DNA of 64,000 nt from Nonomuraea glycinis (GCF_014646515.1 NZ_BMNK01000003.1:1-64000), one strand, 5' to 3'; positions 50,615 to 59,158 are shown, numbered from the stretch's first letter. Notes: generated from the letters alone by a model not told the origin. Program-made: numbers and translations.

Positions 50615-51989
50615 CGACGATTCCTTCGAGCTTGCTCTGGTACGCGGCCGCCGCCTGGTCGGCCGCGGTGCCGCCGACCACCGCGGCGGTGGCCTCCTGC
50701 AGCGCCACCGACACCTGCGGGTAGACCGCCACCGGCGGGCGGTAGGCCGTCAGCGGGAGCACCTCTTCGGAGATGTAGGTCAGCAGCGGCTCACCGGCGA
50801 GGATCTCCTTGTTGACGTCGGTGCGCGGAGTGATCCGCACGTTGCCGTCCTTGGTCTCCTCCTTCAGCGCCTCGGGCGAGAGGGTGAAGGCGAGCAGTTC
50901 GAAGGCCTCCTTCGGGTGCTCGCTGGCCGGGTTGACGGTGCGCAGCGCGCCGCCGGACATGCTGACGAAGTCCTGGCCGCGCACGCCCTTGCCGGGCTCG
51001 ATGGCCGGGATCTTGGCGTACCCGACGACCTGGTCGCGATCGGCCATCTTGGCCACGCCGTCCTTGGGGTTGACGACGCCGCGCCAGAAGTAGTCGCCCT
51101 CCATCAGGATGCCGATCTTGCCCTCGGCGAACTGCTGGAAGGACTTGTCCCGGCCCTTGGCCTCCTGCTGGAGCTTGGGGTCGCCGAGGCCGCCGCCGTA
51201 GATCTTCTGGTAGAGGCCGAGCGCGTCCTTGAGCGGCTGGGAGGCGCCGGTCCACTTGCCGTCCTTCTGCACCTCGCCGCCCGCGCCCGCGAGCAGCGGC
51301 AGCACGCCCTGCATCGAGGTGGCCTCGCCCATGGCGGTGCCGGCGTTGATCTGGATCGGCACGGGCACGCCCGAGGTCTTCAGCTTGGCGCCGGCGTCGA
51401 GGATCTCCTGCCAGCTCTTCGGCTGCCAGTCCGCGGGCAGCCCGGCCTTGCCGAACAGCGTCTTGTTGAAGTAGAGGACGCGTCCGTCGGTGCCGACGGG
51501 CAGCGCGTACTTCTTGTCCTGGAAGGTGGCCAGGCCCTGGACGGCCTCGGGGATCTGCTGCCAGCCCTCCCAGCTGTCCGCTTCGGGGCCGACCACGTCC
51601 GTCAGCGGCTTGATGTAGCCGGCCTCGGCGAACTCGCCGGCCCAGATGCCGTCGATGTCGATCACGTCCGCGCCCTTGCCTGACTTCAGGTCCAGGGAGA
51701 GCTTGGTCTTGTACTGCTCGTCGTCGACGCCACTGGGGAGGAACTTGACCGAGACGTCCTTCCCCTTCGCCTTCTGGGCCGCTACGAACTGGGGAATGAT
51801 CCAGTTGGCGATGTGGTCGGCCGCCGCGGCGTTCTTGCCGCCGGCGATGGCGTTCTGGGTGATCGTCAGCTCGACGGTCTCGCCACCGCCTCCGCCGCTG
51901 TCTCCGCCGCCCGAGCCACAGGCCGCCAGTCCCAGCGCGGTCGCGGCGACCACCGCGGCCACGCCCATCGGCCTTCTGCGCAACACCAT
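50589..51989 (-). CDS. extracellular sugar-binding lipoprotein
   Basis: Family-1 solute-binding protein of 466 residues; lipobox LAAC with Cys24, followed by a Gly/Ser-rich linker. GADVIDIDGIWAGEFAEAG, RVLYFNKTLFGKAGLP and KIGILMEGDYFWRGV are typical of the group. I chose the ATG at 51989 (MVLRRRPMG) because a GGAGGG SD precedes it by 4 nt; an in-frame start at 52004 has none. It heads the eight-gene operon that also encodes the importer, CehA, IolE-like, IolG-like and GH38 proteins, so its ligand is probably a mannose- or inositol-containing compound. Confidence 0.87.
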   Translation of the reverse strand: MVLRRRPMGVAAVVAATALGLAACGSGGGDSGGGGGETVELTITQNAIAGGKNAAAADHIANWIIPQFVAAQKAKGKDVSVKFLPSGVDDEQYKTKLSLDLKSGKGADVIDIDGIWAGEFAEAGYIKPLTDVVGPEADSWEGWQQIPEAVQGLATFQDKKYALPVGTDGRVLYFNKTLFGKAGLPADWQPKSWQEILDAGAKLKTSGVPVPIQINAGTAMGEATSMQGVLPLLAGAGGEVQKDGKWTGASQPLKDALGLYQKIYGGGLGDPKLQQEAKGRDKSFQQFAEGKIGILMEGDYFWRGVVNPKDGVAKMADRDQVVGYAKIPAIEPGKGVRGQDFVSMSGGALRTVNPASEHPKEAFELLAFTLSPEALKEETKDGNVRITPRTDVNKEILAGEPLLTYISEEVLPLTAYRPPVAVYPQVSVALQEATAAVVGGTAADQAAAAYQSKLEGIVGGAGNIAS

Positions 51990-52038
51990 GCAACCCTCCG
52001 ACACTTCCTACGACCTCGGCACAACAGGCAACATAGCG

Positions 52039-52058
52039 GACATAAGAATGTCATGACA
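52039..52058. promoter_or_regulatory. overlapping palindromes between the divergent sugar-import and iol operons
   Basis: GACAT-aaga-ATGTC (52039-52052) and the perfect TGTCATGACA (52049-52058) overlap by 4 bp in the 111-nt gap between the divergent operons. The latter type of dyad is common for GntR- or LacI-type repressors of sugar operons. It is the natural place for a joint regulator, which is not encoded in this window. Confidence 0.5.
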
Positions 52059-52100
52059 ATATGCCATAGTGGGTGCGAAGGCTCCGTCTCTGGAGGTGCG

Positions 52101-53042
52101 TTGTACGACCTGATCACGATCGGCCGAAGCGGCGTCGACATCTATCCGCTGCAGACCGGCGTAGGCCTGGCCCAAGTCGAGACCTTCGGCAAGTTCCTCG
52201 GCGGCAGCCCCACCAACGTCGCGGTCGCGGCGGCCCGGCACGGGCTGCGCTCCGCCGTGGTCACCGCCGTGGGCGCCGACCCCTTCGGCGCGTGGGTGCG
52301 GCAGGCGATCCGCGGCTTCGGGGTCGACGACAGCTTCGTGGGCACCGTCGACGGGCCGCCCACGCCGGTCACCTTCTGCGAGATCTTCCCGCCCGACCAC
52401 TTCCCGATCTACTTCTACCGCGGTGAGCATCCACCCGACCTGCGCCTCACGGCCGAGTCCCTGGACCTGCCCGCGATCGTGGCGGCGAAGGTCTTCTGGT
52501 TCACCGGGACGGGCCTGAGCCAGGAACCGAGCCGCTCGGCGCACGCCGCCGCGCTGGCAGCCCGTACGTCCGGCTGGACGGTGTTCGACCTGGACTACCG
52601 GCCCATGCTGTGGGGCTCGCCCGAGACCGCCAGGCGGGAGGTGCGCCAGGCGCTCCGCCACGCCAACGTGGCCGTCGGCAACCTCGACGAGGTGGAGATC
52701 GCCGTCGGCACCCGTGACCCGGAGCGGGCGGCTCAGGCGCTGCTGGACGCGGGCATGGCGATCGCGATCGTGAAGATGGGCCCCGACGGCGTCCTGGCCA
52801 GGAGCCGGGACGAGCTCGTGGTGGTCCCGCCGGTCACCGTGGAGGTGGTCAACGGGCTGGGCGCGGGCGACGCGTTCGGCGGTGCGGTGGCCCTCGGGCT
52901 GGCGCGCGGCTGGCCGCTGGAGCGTACGGTGCGCTTCGCCAACGCGGCGGGCGCGCACGTGGCCGCCCGGCTGGCCTGCGCGGACGCCATGCCGTCCACG
53001 GACGAGGTACTGGCCCTGCTACCGAACGAGGTGCGTCCGTGA
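52101..53042 (+). CDS. iolC: 5-dehydro-2-deoxygluconokinase
   Basis: Kinase of 313 residues (PfkB/ribokinase family) that phosphorylates 2-deoxy-5-keto-gluconate in myo-inositol catabolism. Motifs are the N-terminal GGSPTNVAVAAARHG and the C-terminal NGLGAGDAFGGAVALGLARG with the catalytic Asp, both of PfkB type; LYDLITIGRSGVDIYPLQTG matches IolC. The TTG at 52101 has a GGAGG SD 4 nt upstream and gives the right N-terminus; an in-frame ATG at 52053 lies in the operator region. It overlaps the next gene by 4 nt and heads the iol operon. Confidence 0.88.
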   Translation: MYDLITIGRSGVDIYPLQTGVGLAQVETFGKFLGGSPTNVAVAAARHGLRSAVVTAVGADPFGAWVRQAIRGFGVDDSFVGTVDGPPTPVTFCEIFPPDHFPIYFYRGEHPPDLRLTAESLDLPAIVAAKVFWFTGTGLSQEPSRSAHAAALAARTSGWTVFDLDYRPMLWGSPETARREVRQALRHANVAVGNLDEVEIAVGTRDPERAAQALLDAGMAIAIVKMGPDGVLARSRDELVVVPPVTVEVVNGLGAGDAFGGAVALGLARGWPLERTVRFANAAGAHVAARLACADAMPSTDEVLALLPNEVRP

Positions 53043-53944
53043 GCGACCTCACGCTGCCCAGGACTGTCGGCTACGAGCAACTCCTGAACATCCGCGCCAC
53101 CAATCCCGGTGAGATCGCCGCGGCCGCGGCCCGGCGCCGCCGGCGCGGCCTGCCGGGCGAGGGCGAGCGCCTGCTCATCATCGCCGCGGACCACCCGGCG
53201 CGCGGCTCGCTGGCCGTACGCGATCGTCCGCTGGCCATGGCCAGCCGCTTCGACCTGCTCGACCGGCTGCGGGTGGCGCTGGCCAGGCCCGGCGTGGACG
53301 GCATCCTGGCCTCCGCCGACGTGCTGGAGGACCTGCTGCTGCTCGGCGCGCTCGAAGGCAAGCTGGCCTTCGGCTCGATGAACCGGGGCGGGCTGCAGGG
53401 CTCGGTGTTCGAGATGGACGACCGGTTCACCGGCTTCGACGCCGCCTCGATCGAGGAGATGCGCCTGGACGGCGGCAAGATGCTGTGCCGCATCGACCCG
53501 GCCGACCACGCCACCGTGACCACGCTGGAGTCGTGCGCGCGGGCGGTCACCGACCTGGCCCGCAGGCAGCTCATCGCGATGGTGGAGCCGTTCTGGTCGA
53601 CCCGGCCGGAAGGCGGCACGGTCCGCAACGACCTGTCGCCCGACGCGGTCATCCGCTCCATCAGCGTCGCCCAGGCGCTCGGCGTCACCTCCGCCTACAC
53701 CTGGCTGAAGATTCCCGCCGTGGCCGAGATGGAGCGGGTCATGGCCTCGACCACGCTGCCCGCGCTGCTGCTCGGCGGCGATCCGCCCGACGTGGCCGCC
53801 GCCTACGCCGACTGGGGCCGCGCGCTGCGGCTGCCCGGCGTGCGGGGGCTCGTGATCGGGCGCGCTCTGCTCTACCCTCCGGACGACGACGTCGCCACCG
53901 CCGTGGACGGCGCCGCCGCCCTGGTTCGAGAGGTTGACTCATGA
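53039..53944 (+). CDS. Cgl0159-like (beta/alpha)8-fold aldolase-type protein of the iol operon
   Basis: Protein of 301 residues with a class-I aldolase-like barrel. It belongs to the group that sits in actinobacterial inositol clusters, where it probably cleaves 2-deoxy-5-keto-gluconate-6-phosphate to DHAP and malonate semialdehyde (the IolJ step). The deoxyribose-phosphate-aldolase type segments LLIIAADHPARGSLAV, KMLCRIDPADH and the Lys-containing TWLKIPAVAEME, probably the Schiff-base lysine region, are visible. Assignment to the aldolase step is by context. It is coupled to iolC and iolB by 4-nt overlaps. Confidence 0.75.
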   Translation: MSDLTLPRTVGYEQLLNIRATNPGEIAAAAARRRRRGLPGEGERLLIIAADHPARGSLAVRDRPLAMASRFDLLDRLRVALARPGVDGILASADVLEDLLLLGALEGKLAFGSMNRGGLQGSVFEMDDRFTGFDAASIEEMRLDGGKMLCRIDPADHATVTTLESCARAVTDLARRQLIAMVEPFWSTRPEGGTVRNDLSPDAVIRSISVAQALGVTSAYTWLKIPAVAEMERVMASTTLPALLLGGDPPDVAAAYADWGRALRLPGVRGLVIGRALLYPPDDDVATAVDGAAALVREVDS

Positions 53945-54780
53945 CATTCCTTCCGTTCGGCAAGGCCGCCGGCGGGCCGTGGTCGGTGGAGATCACTCCC
54001 GCCGTGGCCGGGTGGGACTACTCCGGCCTGCGGATCGCCGACCTGACCGGCGCACCGATCGTCTTCGAGACCGGTGAGGAGGAGATGATCGTCCTGCCGC
54101 TGTCGGGCTCCTGCACCGTCACCTGCGGCTCCCGGACGTTCGAGCTCACCGGCCGGCCGTCGGTGTTCGACGGCCCCACCGATTTCGCCTATATCCCTAT
54201 TTCTGAGCAGGTGGTGCTGGAGGGCACGGGCCGGATCGCGCTGCCCTCGGCCCGCGCCACCCGGCGCCTGGAGCCCCGGTACGTCCCCGCCGCCGAGGTC
54301 TCCGTGGAGCTGCGCGGCGCGGGGCAGGCCAGCAGGCAGGTGAACAACTTCGCCTCCCCCGACACCTTCGCGTGCGACAAGCTCGTCGCGGTCGAGGTGC
54401 TCACCCCCGGCGGCAACTGGTCGTCCTACCCGCCGCACAAGCACGACACCGCGGGCGCGGGCGAGGCCGAACTGGAGGAGATCTACTACTTCGAGGTCGC
54501 CGACCAGGGGCTGGGCTATCAGCGCGTCTACTCCTCCGAGCGCGGCCGGATCGACACCCTGGCCGAGGTCTCCTCGGGTGATGTGGTGCTGGTGCCCTAC
54601 GGCTACCACGGCCCGTCGATGGCCGCCCCCGGCTACGACCTCTACTATCTGAACGTCCTGGCCGGACCGGCCGGCGAGCGGTCGATGGCCTTCTGCGACG
54701 ACCCCCGCCACGCCTGGATCCGCTCCACGTGGAACGGCCAGGAGATCGACCCGCGACTGCCCTTCGGGAGGACCACATGA
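53941..54780 (+). CDS. iolB: 5-deoxy-glucuronate isomerase
   Basis: Cupin-fold isomerase of 279 residues that converts 5-deoxy-glucuronate to 2-deoxy-5-keto-gluconate in myo-inositol degradation. The metal ligands are in the C-terminal cupin: YPPHKHDT, EEIYYFEV and PYGYHGPS, all characteristic of IolB. The first half is a second, metal-free cupin. It overlaps its neighbours by 4 nt on both sides. Confidence 0.92.
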   Translation: MTFLPFGKAAGGPWSVEITPAVAGWDYSGLRIADLTGAPIVFETGEEEMIVLPLSGSCTVTCGSRTFELTGRPSVFDGPTDFAYIPISEQVVLEGTGRIALPSARATRRLEPRYVPAAEVSVELRGAGQASRQVNNFASPDTFACDKLVAVEVLTPGGNWSSYPPHKHDTAGAGEAELEEIYYFEVADQGLGYQRVYSSERGRIDTLAEVSSGDVVLVPYGYHGPSMAAPGYDLYYLNVLAGPAGERSMAFCDDPRHAWIRSTWNGQEIDPRLPFGRTT

Positions 54781-56618
54781 GGCTGACGGTGGCGCAGGCC
54801 GTGGTGCGCTTCCTGGCCGCCCAGCACACCGAGCGCGACGGCGTGGAGCACCGGCTCTTCGGCGGCGTCTTCGGCATCTTCGGCCACGGCAACGTGGCCG
54901 GGCTCGGCCAGGCGCTGGCCACCACCACCGAGGACCTGCCCTACCACCTGAGCCGCAACGAGCAGGCGATGGTGCACACCGCCGCCGCCTACGCGCGGGC
55001 CGCCAACCGGCTGTCCACCCTGGCCTGCACCACCTCGATCGGCCCCGGCGCGACCAACATGATCACCGGTGCGGCGGGCGCCACGATCAACCGGCTGCCC
55101 GTGCTGCTGCTGCCGGGCGACATCTTCGCCACCCGCGTCGCCAGTCCGGTGCTGCAGGAGCTGGAGGACACCCGCTCCTACGACATCTCGGTCAACGACT
55201 GCTTCAAGCCGGTCTCCCGGTTCTGGGACCGCGTCAACCGGCCGGAGCAGCTCCCGGCGTCCCTGCTCGCCGCCATGCGGGTGCTCACCGACCCCGCCGA
55301 GACGGGCGCGGTGACGCTGGCGCTGCCGCAGGACGTGCAGGCCGAGGCGGCGGACTGGCCGGAGGAGCTGTTCGCCAGGCGCGTCTGGCACATCCCCCGG
55401 CCGCGCCCCGAGCGGGCCGCCCTGACCCGAGCCGCCGAGCTGATCAGAACGGCCGAGCGGCCCCTGATCGTGGCCGGCGGCGGCGTCATCTACAGCGAGG
55501 CCGCGCAGGAGCTGCGAGCCTTCGCCGAGACCTTCGGCGTCCCGGTCGCCGAGACCCAGGCGGGCAAGGGCGCGCTCCCGCACGGCCACCCCATGGCCAT
55601 GGGCGCGATCGGCGCCACGGGCAGCACCGCCGCCAACGCGCTGGCCCGCGAGGCCGACCTGATCATCGGCGTCGGCACCCGCTACAGCGACTTCACCACC
55701 GCCTCCCACACGCTGTTCGCCGACGGCGCCGCCTTCGTCAACCTCAACATCACCGGCTTCGACGCCGCCAAGCTCTCCGGGCTCCAGCTCGTCGCCGACG
55801 CCCGTGAGGGCCTGTCCGAGCTGGCCCAGGCCTGCGCGGGCTGGGCCACCTCCGCCGGCTACCGCTCCCGGGCCGCCGAGCTGTCGCGGGCCTGGGACGC
55901 CGTCGTGGACGAGGCGTACTCCCTGGACGGCAGCCCGCTGCCGCAGTCCGCCGTGATCGGCGCCGTCAACGCGGCCGCCGGCGACGACGGGGTGGTGCTC
56001 TGCGCGGCCGGCTCCATGCCCGGCGACCTGCACAAACTCTGGCGGCCCAGCGGCCCCGGCAGCTATCACGTCGAGTACGGCTACTCCTGCATGGGCTACG
56101 AGATCGCGGGCGGCCTCGGCGTCAAGCTGGCCGTCCCGCACCGCGAGGTCTTCGTCATGGTCGGCGACGGCTCCTACCTGATGATGGCCCAGGAGCTCGT
56201 CACGGCCGTCGCCGAAGGCGTCAAGCTGACCGTCGTGCTGGTCGACAACTCCGGCTTCGCCTCCATCGGCCGCCTGTCGGAGAGCGTCGGCGCCGAGCGG
56301 CTCGGCACGTCCTACGCCTACCGCGACGGCACCCCGCTGCCGGTGGACCTGGCGGCCAACGCCGCCAGCCTCGGCGCCACCGTCCTGCGCCCCGAGACCC
56401 TGGACGAGCTGCGCAAGGCCCTGGAGGCGGCCCGGTCGGCCACCGCGGTCACGGTGATCTACGTACGGACCGATCCCCTGATCGACGGCCCGTCGTCGCA
56501 GGCGTGGTGGGACGTGCCGGTGGCGGAGGTCTCCGCCACCGCGGCGGGCCAGGACATCAGGACGGAGTACGACACCGCCCGGCAGGACCGTCGCCGGCAC
56601 CTGACCCCGCCCGGCTGA
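54777..56618 (+). CDS. iolD: 3D-(3,5/4)-trihydroxycyclohexane-1,2-dione hydrolase
   Basis: Thiamine-diphosphate enzyme of 613 residues that opens the ring of the inositol-derived diketone to give 5-deoxy-glucuronate. It is an acetolactate-synthase-like three-domain protein: PYR domain with SRNEQAMVHTAAAYARA (catalytic Glu), a central domain (about 190-340), and a PP domain with GDGSYLMMAQELV and the distal DNSG, the GDG-x-N diphosphate-binding signature. I chose the ATG at 54777, overlapping the iolB stop; an in-frame ATG at 54729 lies within iolB. It ends the operon, followed by a terminator-like hairpin. Confidence 0.92.
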   Translation: MRLTVAQAVVRFLAAQHTERDGVEHRLFGGVFGIFGHGNVAGLGQALATTTEDLPYHLSRNEQAMVHTAAAYARAANRLSTLACTTSIGPGATNMITGAAGATINRLPVLLLPGDIFATRVASPVLQELEDTRSYDISVNDCFKPVSRFWDRVNRPEQLPASLLAAMRVLTDPAETGAVTLALPQDVQAEAADWPEELFARRVWHIPRPRPERAALTRAAELIRTAERPLIVAGGGVIYSEAAQELRAFAETFGVPVAETQAGKGALPHGHPMAMGAIGATGSTAANALAREADLIIGVGTRYSDFTTASHTLFADGAAFVNLNITGFDAAKLSGLQLVADAREGLSELAQACAGWATSAGYRSRAAELSRAWDAVVDEAYSLDGSPLPQSAVIGAVNAAAGDDGVVLCAAGSMPGDLHKLWRPSGPGSYHVEYGYSCMGYEIAGGLGVKLAVPHREVFVMVGDGSYLMMAQELVTAVAEGVKLTVVLVDNSGFASIGRLSESVGAERLGTSYAYRDGTPLPVDLAANAASLGATVLRPETLDELRKALEAARSATAVTVIYVRTDPLIDGPSSQAWWDVPVAEVSATAAGQDIRTEYDTARQDRRRHLTPPG

Positions 56619-56632
56619 GCATGATCCTTTGT

Positions 56633-56656
56633 CGCCCGCGGAGGTTGCCGCGGGCG
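56633..56656 (+). terminator. terminator of the iol operon
   Basis: A perfect 9-bp stem CGCCCGCGG/CCGCGGGCG (56633-56641 with 56648-56656) and a 6-nt loop lie 15 nt after the iolD stop and 43 nt before the AI-2E gene. No U-tract is visible. Confidence 0.65.
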
Positions 56657-56699
56657 GCCCGAGGGAAGCCTGTGACCAGGCAAGACTCGGGGGGCGAGG

Positions 56700-57707
56700 A
56701 TGGGGCCTTGGCGGGCGCTCGGGTGGGTGGGGATCGCCGCGGTGGTGCTCTACTGCCTGTCCTACGTGGGCACGGTGGTGCTGTCGATCATCATCGGGAT
56801 CTTCATCACCGCGCTGCTGCACCCTCCTGCCCGCTGGGTCGTGCGCCGCGGCTACGGCCGGGGAGCGGCCACCCTCATCGTCTTCGCCGGGGGGCTGCTG
56901 CTGGGCGTGGGGCTGTTCGCGCTGCTCGTGCCGCCGACCGTCGCCAGCGTGACCGAGCTGCGGACCAGCGTGGACCGGGTGCTGGAGGAGTTCCACGGGC
57001 TCGCCGCCTACTTCGGCGTCGACGACGAGCAACTGCTCGCCCAGGCCAGGCAGTGGCTGACGCAGCGGGAGCAGCAGATCACCACGGGCGCGGTGACCGG
57101 GGTGCGGATCGCGGGTGAGATCATCATCGGCGCCGTGCTGGCCGTCATCCTGGCGGTGTACTTCGTGCACGGCGGCGACCGGCTGTGGCACTGGCTGACC
57201 GGGCTGTTCCCGACCCCGGCCAAGCAGCGGCTGCGGCACACCGGCGCGCTGGCGTTCTCCGTCATCGGCCGCTACATCCGCGGCGTGGCCGTCGTGGGGG
57301 CGGTGGACGCCTTCTTCATCGGGATGGCGCTGTGGATCCTCGGGGTGCCGATCGCGCTGCCGCTGGCCGTGCTGACCTGGGTGGGCGCGTTCCTGCCCGT
57401 GGTGGGGGCGTTCCTGGCGGGGCTGCTGGCGGCCGTGGTGGCGTTCGTGGCCAAGGGGTGGCTGATCGCGCTGATCGTGGTCGGGGTGACCGTGCTCGTG
57501 CAGCAACTCGAAGGGCATGTGCTCGCGCCGCAGATCTACGGCAAGGCGCTCGACCTGCCGGGCGCGGTGATCCTGGTGGCGATCACGGTCGGCAGCGTCG
57601 TCTTCGGCATCGCCGGCGCCTTCCTGGCGGCGCCCGTGACCTCGGTGATCGTGGCCCTGCTCAGCCAGGAGACGCCGGGAGGGTCGTCGACGCCGGCTCG
57701 CGGCTGA
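56700..57707 (+). CDS. AI-2E family transporter (PerM-like membrane protein)
   Basis: Membrane protein of 335 residues. The family pattern is clear: helices at about 7-40 and 58-85, a soluble amphipathic stretch (about 90-140), then FSVIGRYIRGVAVVGAVDAFFIG, VLTWVGAFLPVVGAFLAGL and ITVGSVVFGIAGAFLAAPV. A small cytosolic tail (about 318-335) ends the protein. Function as exporter or antiporter is unproven for this family. It differs in sequence from the first member at 394-1464. The codon following the stop begins a 15-bp tandem repeat array. Confidence 0.85.
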   Translation: MGPWRALGWVGIAAVVLYCLSYVGTVVLSIIIGIFITALLHPPARWVVRRGYGRGAATLIVFAGGLLLGVGLFALLVPPTVASVTELRTSVDRVLEEFHGLAAYFGVDDEQLLAQARQWLTQREQQITTGAVTGVRIAGEIIIGAVLAVILAVYFVHGGDRLWHWLTGLFPTPAKQRLRHTGALAFSVIGRYIRGVAVVGAVDAFFIGMALWILGVPIALPLAVLTWVGAFLPVVGAFLAGLLAAVVAFVAKGWLIALIVVGVTVLVQQLEGHVLAPQIYGKALDLPGAVILVAITVGSVVFGIAGAFLAAPVTSVIVALLSQETPGGSSTPARG

Positions 57708-57755
57708 TGGGGGCGCGGCTGATAGGGGCGCGGCTGATCGGCTCGCGGCTGATCG
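57696..57755. repeat. four tandem copies of a 15-bp repeat across the AI-2E stop codon
   Basis: Units of 15 bp (GCTCGCGGCTGATGG type; core CGCGGCTGAT) run at 57696-57710, 57711-57725, 57726-57740 and 57741-57755. The first carries the AI-2E gene stop TGA (57705-57707). In the +1 shifted frame it encodes MGARLIGARLIGSRLIG-like pentapeptides, so readthrough or frameshifting would add a repeat tail. It is probably replication slippage. Confidence 0.8.
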
Positions 57756-57784
57756 GGATGCCCTGAAGGACCGCTCGTGTGATG

Positions 57785-58342
57785 TCAGGCCCGCGTGACT
57801 CGCTGCTCCAGCACCTCGGCGATGCCCTCCAGGAACGCGTCGACGTCCGCGATCAGATAGCCGGGCTTGAAGAGCACCGTGGCGAACTTCGCCGCGCGCA
57901 CCTCGGCGACCGTGAGCGGATAGTCGGTGGTGCCGCGCAGCGTGGCCACGATCCGGTCCAGGAAGGCGTCCACCTCGTCCTCGTTGTAGCCGGTGGCCAT
58001 CCGGCCGGGCCGGAACGCCACCCGCTCCACCTTGGCCGCCTGGGTCTCGAACCACTCCTCGCGCAGCAGCTCCCCGGTAGGCTCCGCCATCGCCAGCCGT
58101 ATCGGGCTCTTGGCCATGGTCTCCAGCGCCACGATGAACGCCTCCAGCGCGAAGTCCACGGCGGTCTCCTGGTAACCGCCGCGCTTGGTGCGGAACGTCG
58201 CGCCGCGGATGTCGTCGGCGGTGACGAGCTCGACCTCGCGCGGCCCCCTGCCGAGGGTGGCCTCGATCCGCCCGATCAGGACGTCGACTTCGGCGGGGTC
58301 GTAGCCTGAACGCATACCCATGACGCGTGGAAAGCGGTTCAA
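57785..58342 (-). CDS. DivIVA domain-containing protein
   Basis: Protein of 185 residues carrying two short DivIVA-like repeats: GYDPAEVDVLIGRIEATL in the N-terminus and GYNEDEVDAFLDRIVATL in the middle, with a third, weaker one in KPGYLIADVDAFLEGIAEVL. These repeats occur in small actinobacterial proteins related to DivIVA/Wag31, which organise growth at cell poles. This protein lacks the long coiled coil of true Wag31, so its role is unknown. The ATG at 58342 gives a normal N-terminus. It is divergent from the ABC exporter genes. Confidence 0.75.
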   Translation of the reverse strand: MNRFPRVMGMRSGYDPAEVDVLIGRIEATLGRGPREVELVTADDIRGATFRTKRGGYQETAVDFALEAFIVALETMAKSPIRLAMAEPTGELLREEWFETQAAKVERVAFRPGRMATGYNEDEVDAFLDRIVATLRGTTDYPLTVAEVRAAKFATVLFKPGYLIADVDAFLEGIAEVLEQRVTRA

Positions 58343-58426
58343 GCCTTCCTCCTGAAAGTGTGCTGGGCGGTCGCCTCATTGTCCTTTATCCCGACCCGGC
58401 GGGGCGACCTATAGCGTTAGATCACC

Positions 58427-59158
58427 ATGCGCCTGTCGAATGTGTCCTTCCGCTACGCAAGACGTGATCAACCCGTCATCCAGGGGGTTGACGCACAGCT
58501 CGCTCCCGGCGACGTGATCGAGCTGACCGGCGCCAACGGCGCGGGCAAGTCCACCCTGCTGCGCCTCCTGGCGGGGCTCACCAGGCCGACCAGCGGCACG
58601 ATCACCGACCGTCCGGCGGTCGTCGGCCTGGCCCCCGACCGCTTCCCGACCGAGCAGCCCTTCACGGTGTCGGCGTACCTGAACCACATGTCCCGCATCC
58701 GCGGCGGCGCCCGCTGGGAGCCCTGGGTGGAGCGGCTCAACATGGGTGAGCTGCTCGGCGTACGCCTCCTGGCGCTGTCCAAGGGCAGCGGCCACAAGGT
58801 GGGCCTCGCCCAGGCCCTGATGGCCGACCCCGGCCTGCTGCTGCTCGACGAGCCGTTCGCCGGCCTGGACGCCGACACCCGCCGGGCGCTGCCGCCGATC
58901 GTCGAGGAGCTGTCCCAACGTGGAGTCATCGTGATCGCCAGCGATCATCAGGGCGGCCTGCGCGGCCTCCCGACCGCCCGCCGCTGGTCCCTCACCGCCG
59001 GCCACCTCCAGGAAACGGCTGGTACGGCGGACGACGCGACACAGGAGCCGGTGACGGTCGCGGTGACCTTACCCGCCGCCGACGTCGGCGACTTCCTGAC
59101 CAGGATGCACCACCAGGGCTACAAAACCCACGAACCGACCCCCGAGGACACCCGATGA
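58427..59158 (+). CDS. ABC transporter ATP-binding protein
   Basis: Exporter-type ATPase of 243 residues. Walker A ELTGANGAGKSTLLRLLAG (about 34-53) and Walker B LLLLDEPFAGLD are intact. The signature reads LSKGSGHKVGLAQALM, so LSGGQ is altered to LSKGS, as in many small ABC exporter ATPases of actinomycetes. It pairs with the membrane protein at 59259-59930, with a 35-codon ORF between them. A TAGCGT -10 lies 9 nt before the ATG. The exported substrate is unknown. Confidence 0.85.
   Translation: MRLSNVSFRYARRDQPVIQGVDAQLAPGDVIELTGANGAGKSTLLRLLAGLTRPTSGTITDRPAVVGLAPDRFPTEQPFTVSAYLNHMSRIRGGARWEPWVERLNMGELLGVRLLALSKGSGHKVGLAQALMADPGLLLLDEPFAGLDADTRRALPPIVEELSQRGVIVIASDHQGGLRGLPTARRWSLTAGHLQETAGTADDATQEPVTVAVTLPAADVGDFLTRMHHQGYKTHEPTPEDTR

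Noticed and set aside
54645..58379. 1244-residue open frame on the minus strand
   Set aside because: It is antisense to iolB, iolD and the AI-2E gene and has low-complexity, Arg/Gly/His-rich composition typical of GC-rich shadow frames; the real DivIVA-domain gene lies at 57785-58342 in another minus-strand frame.
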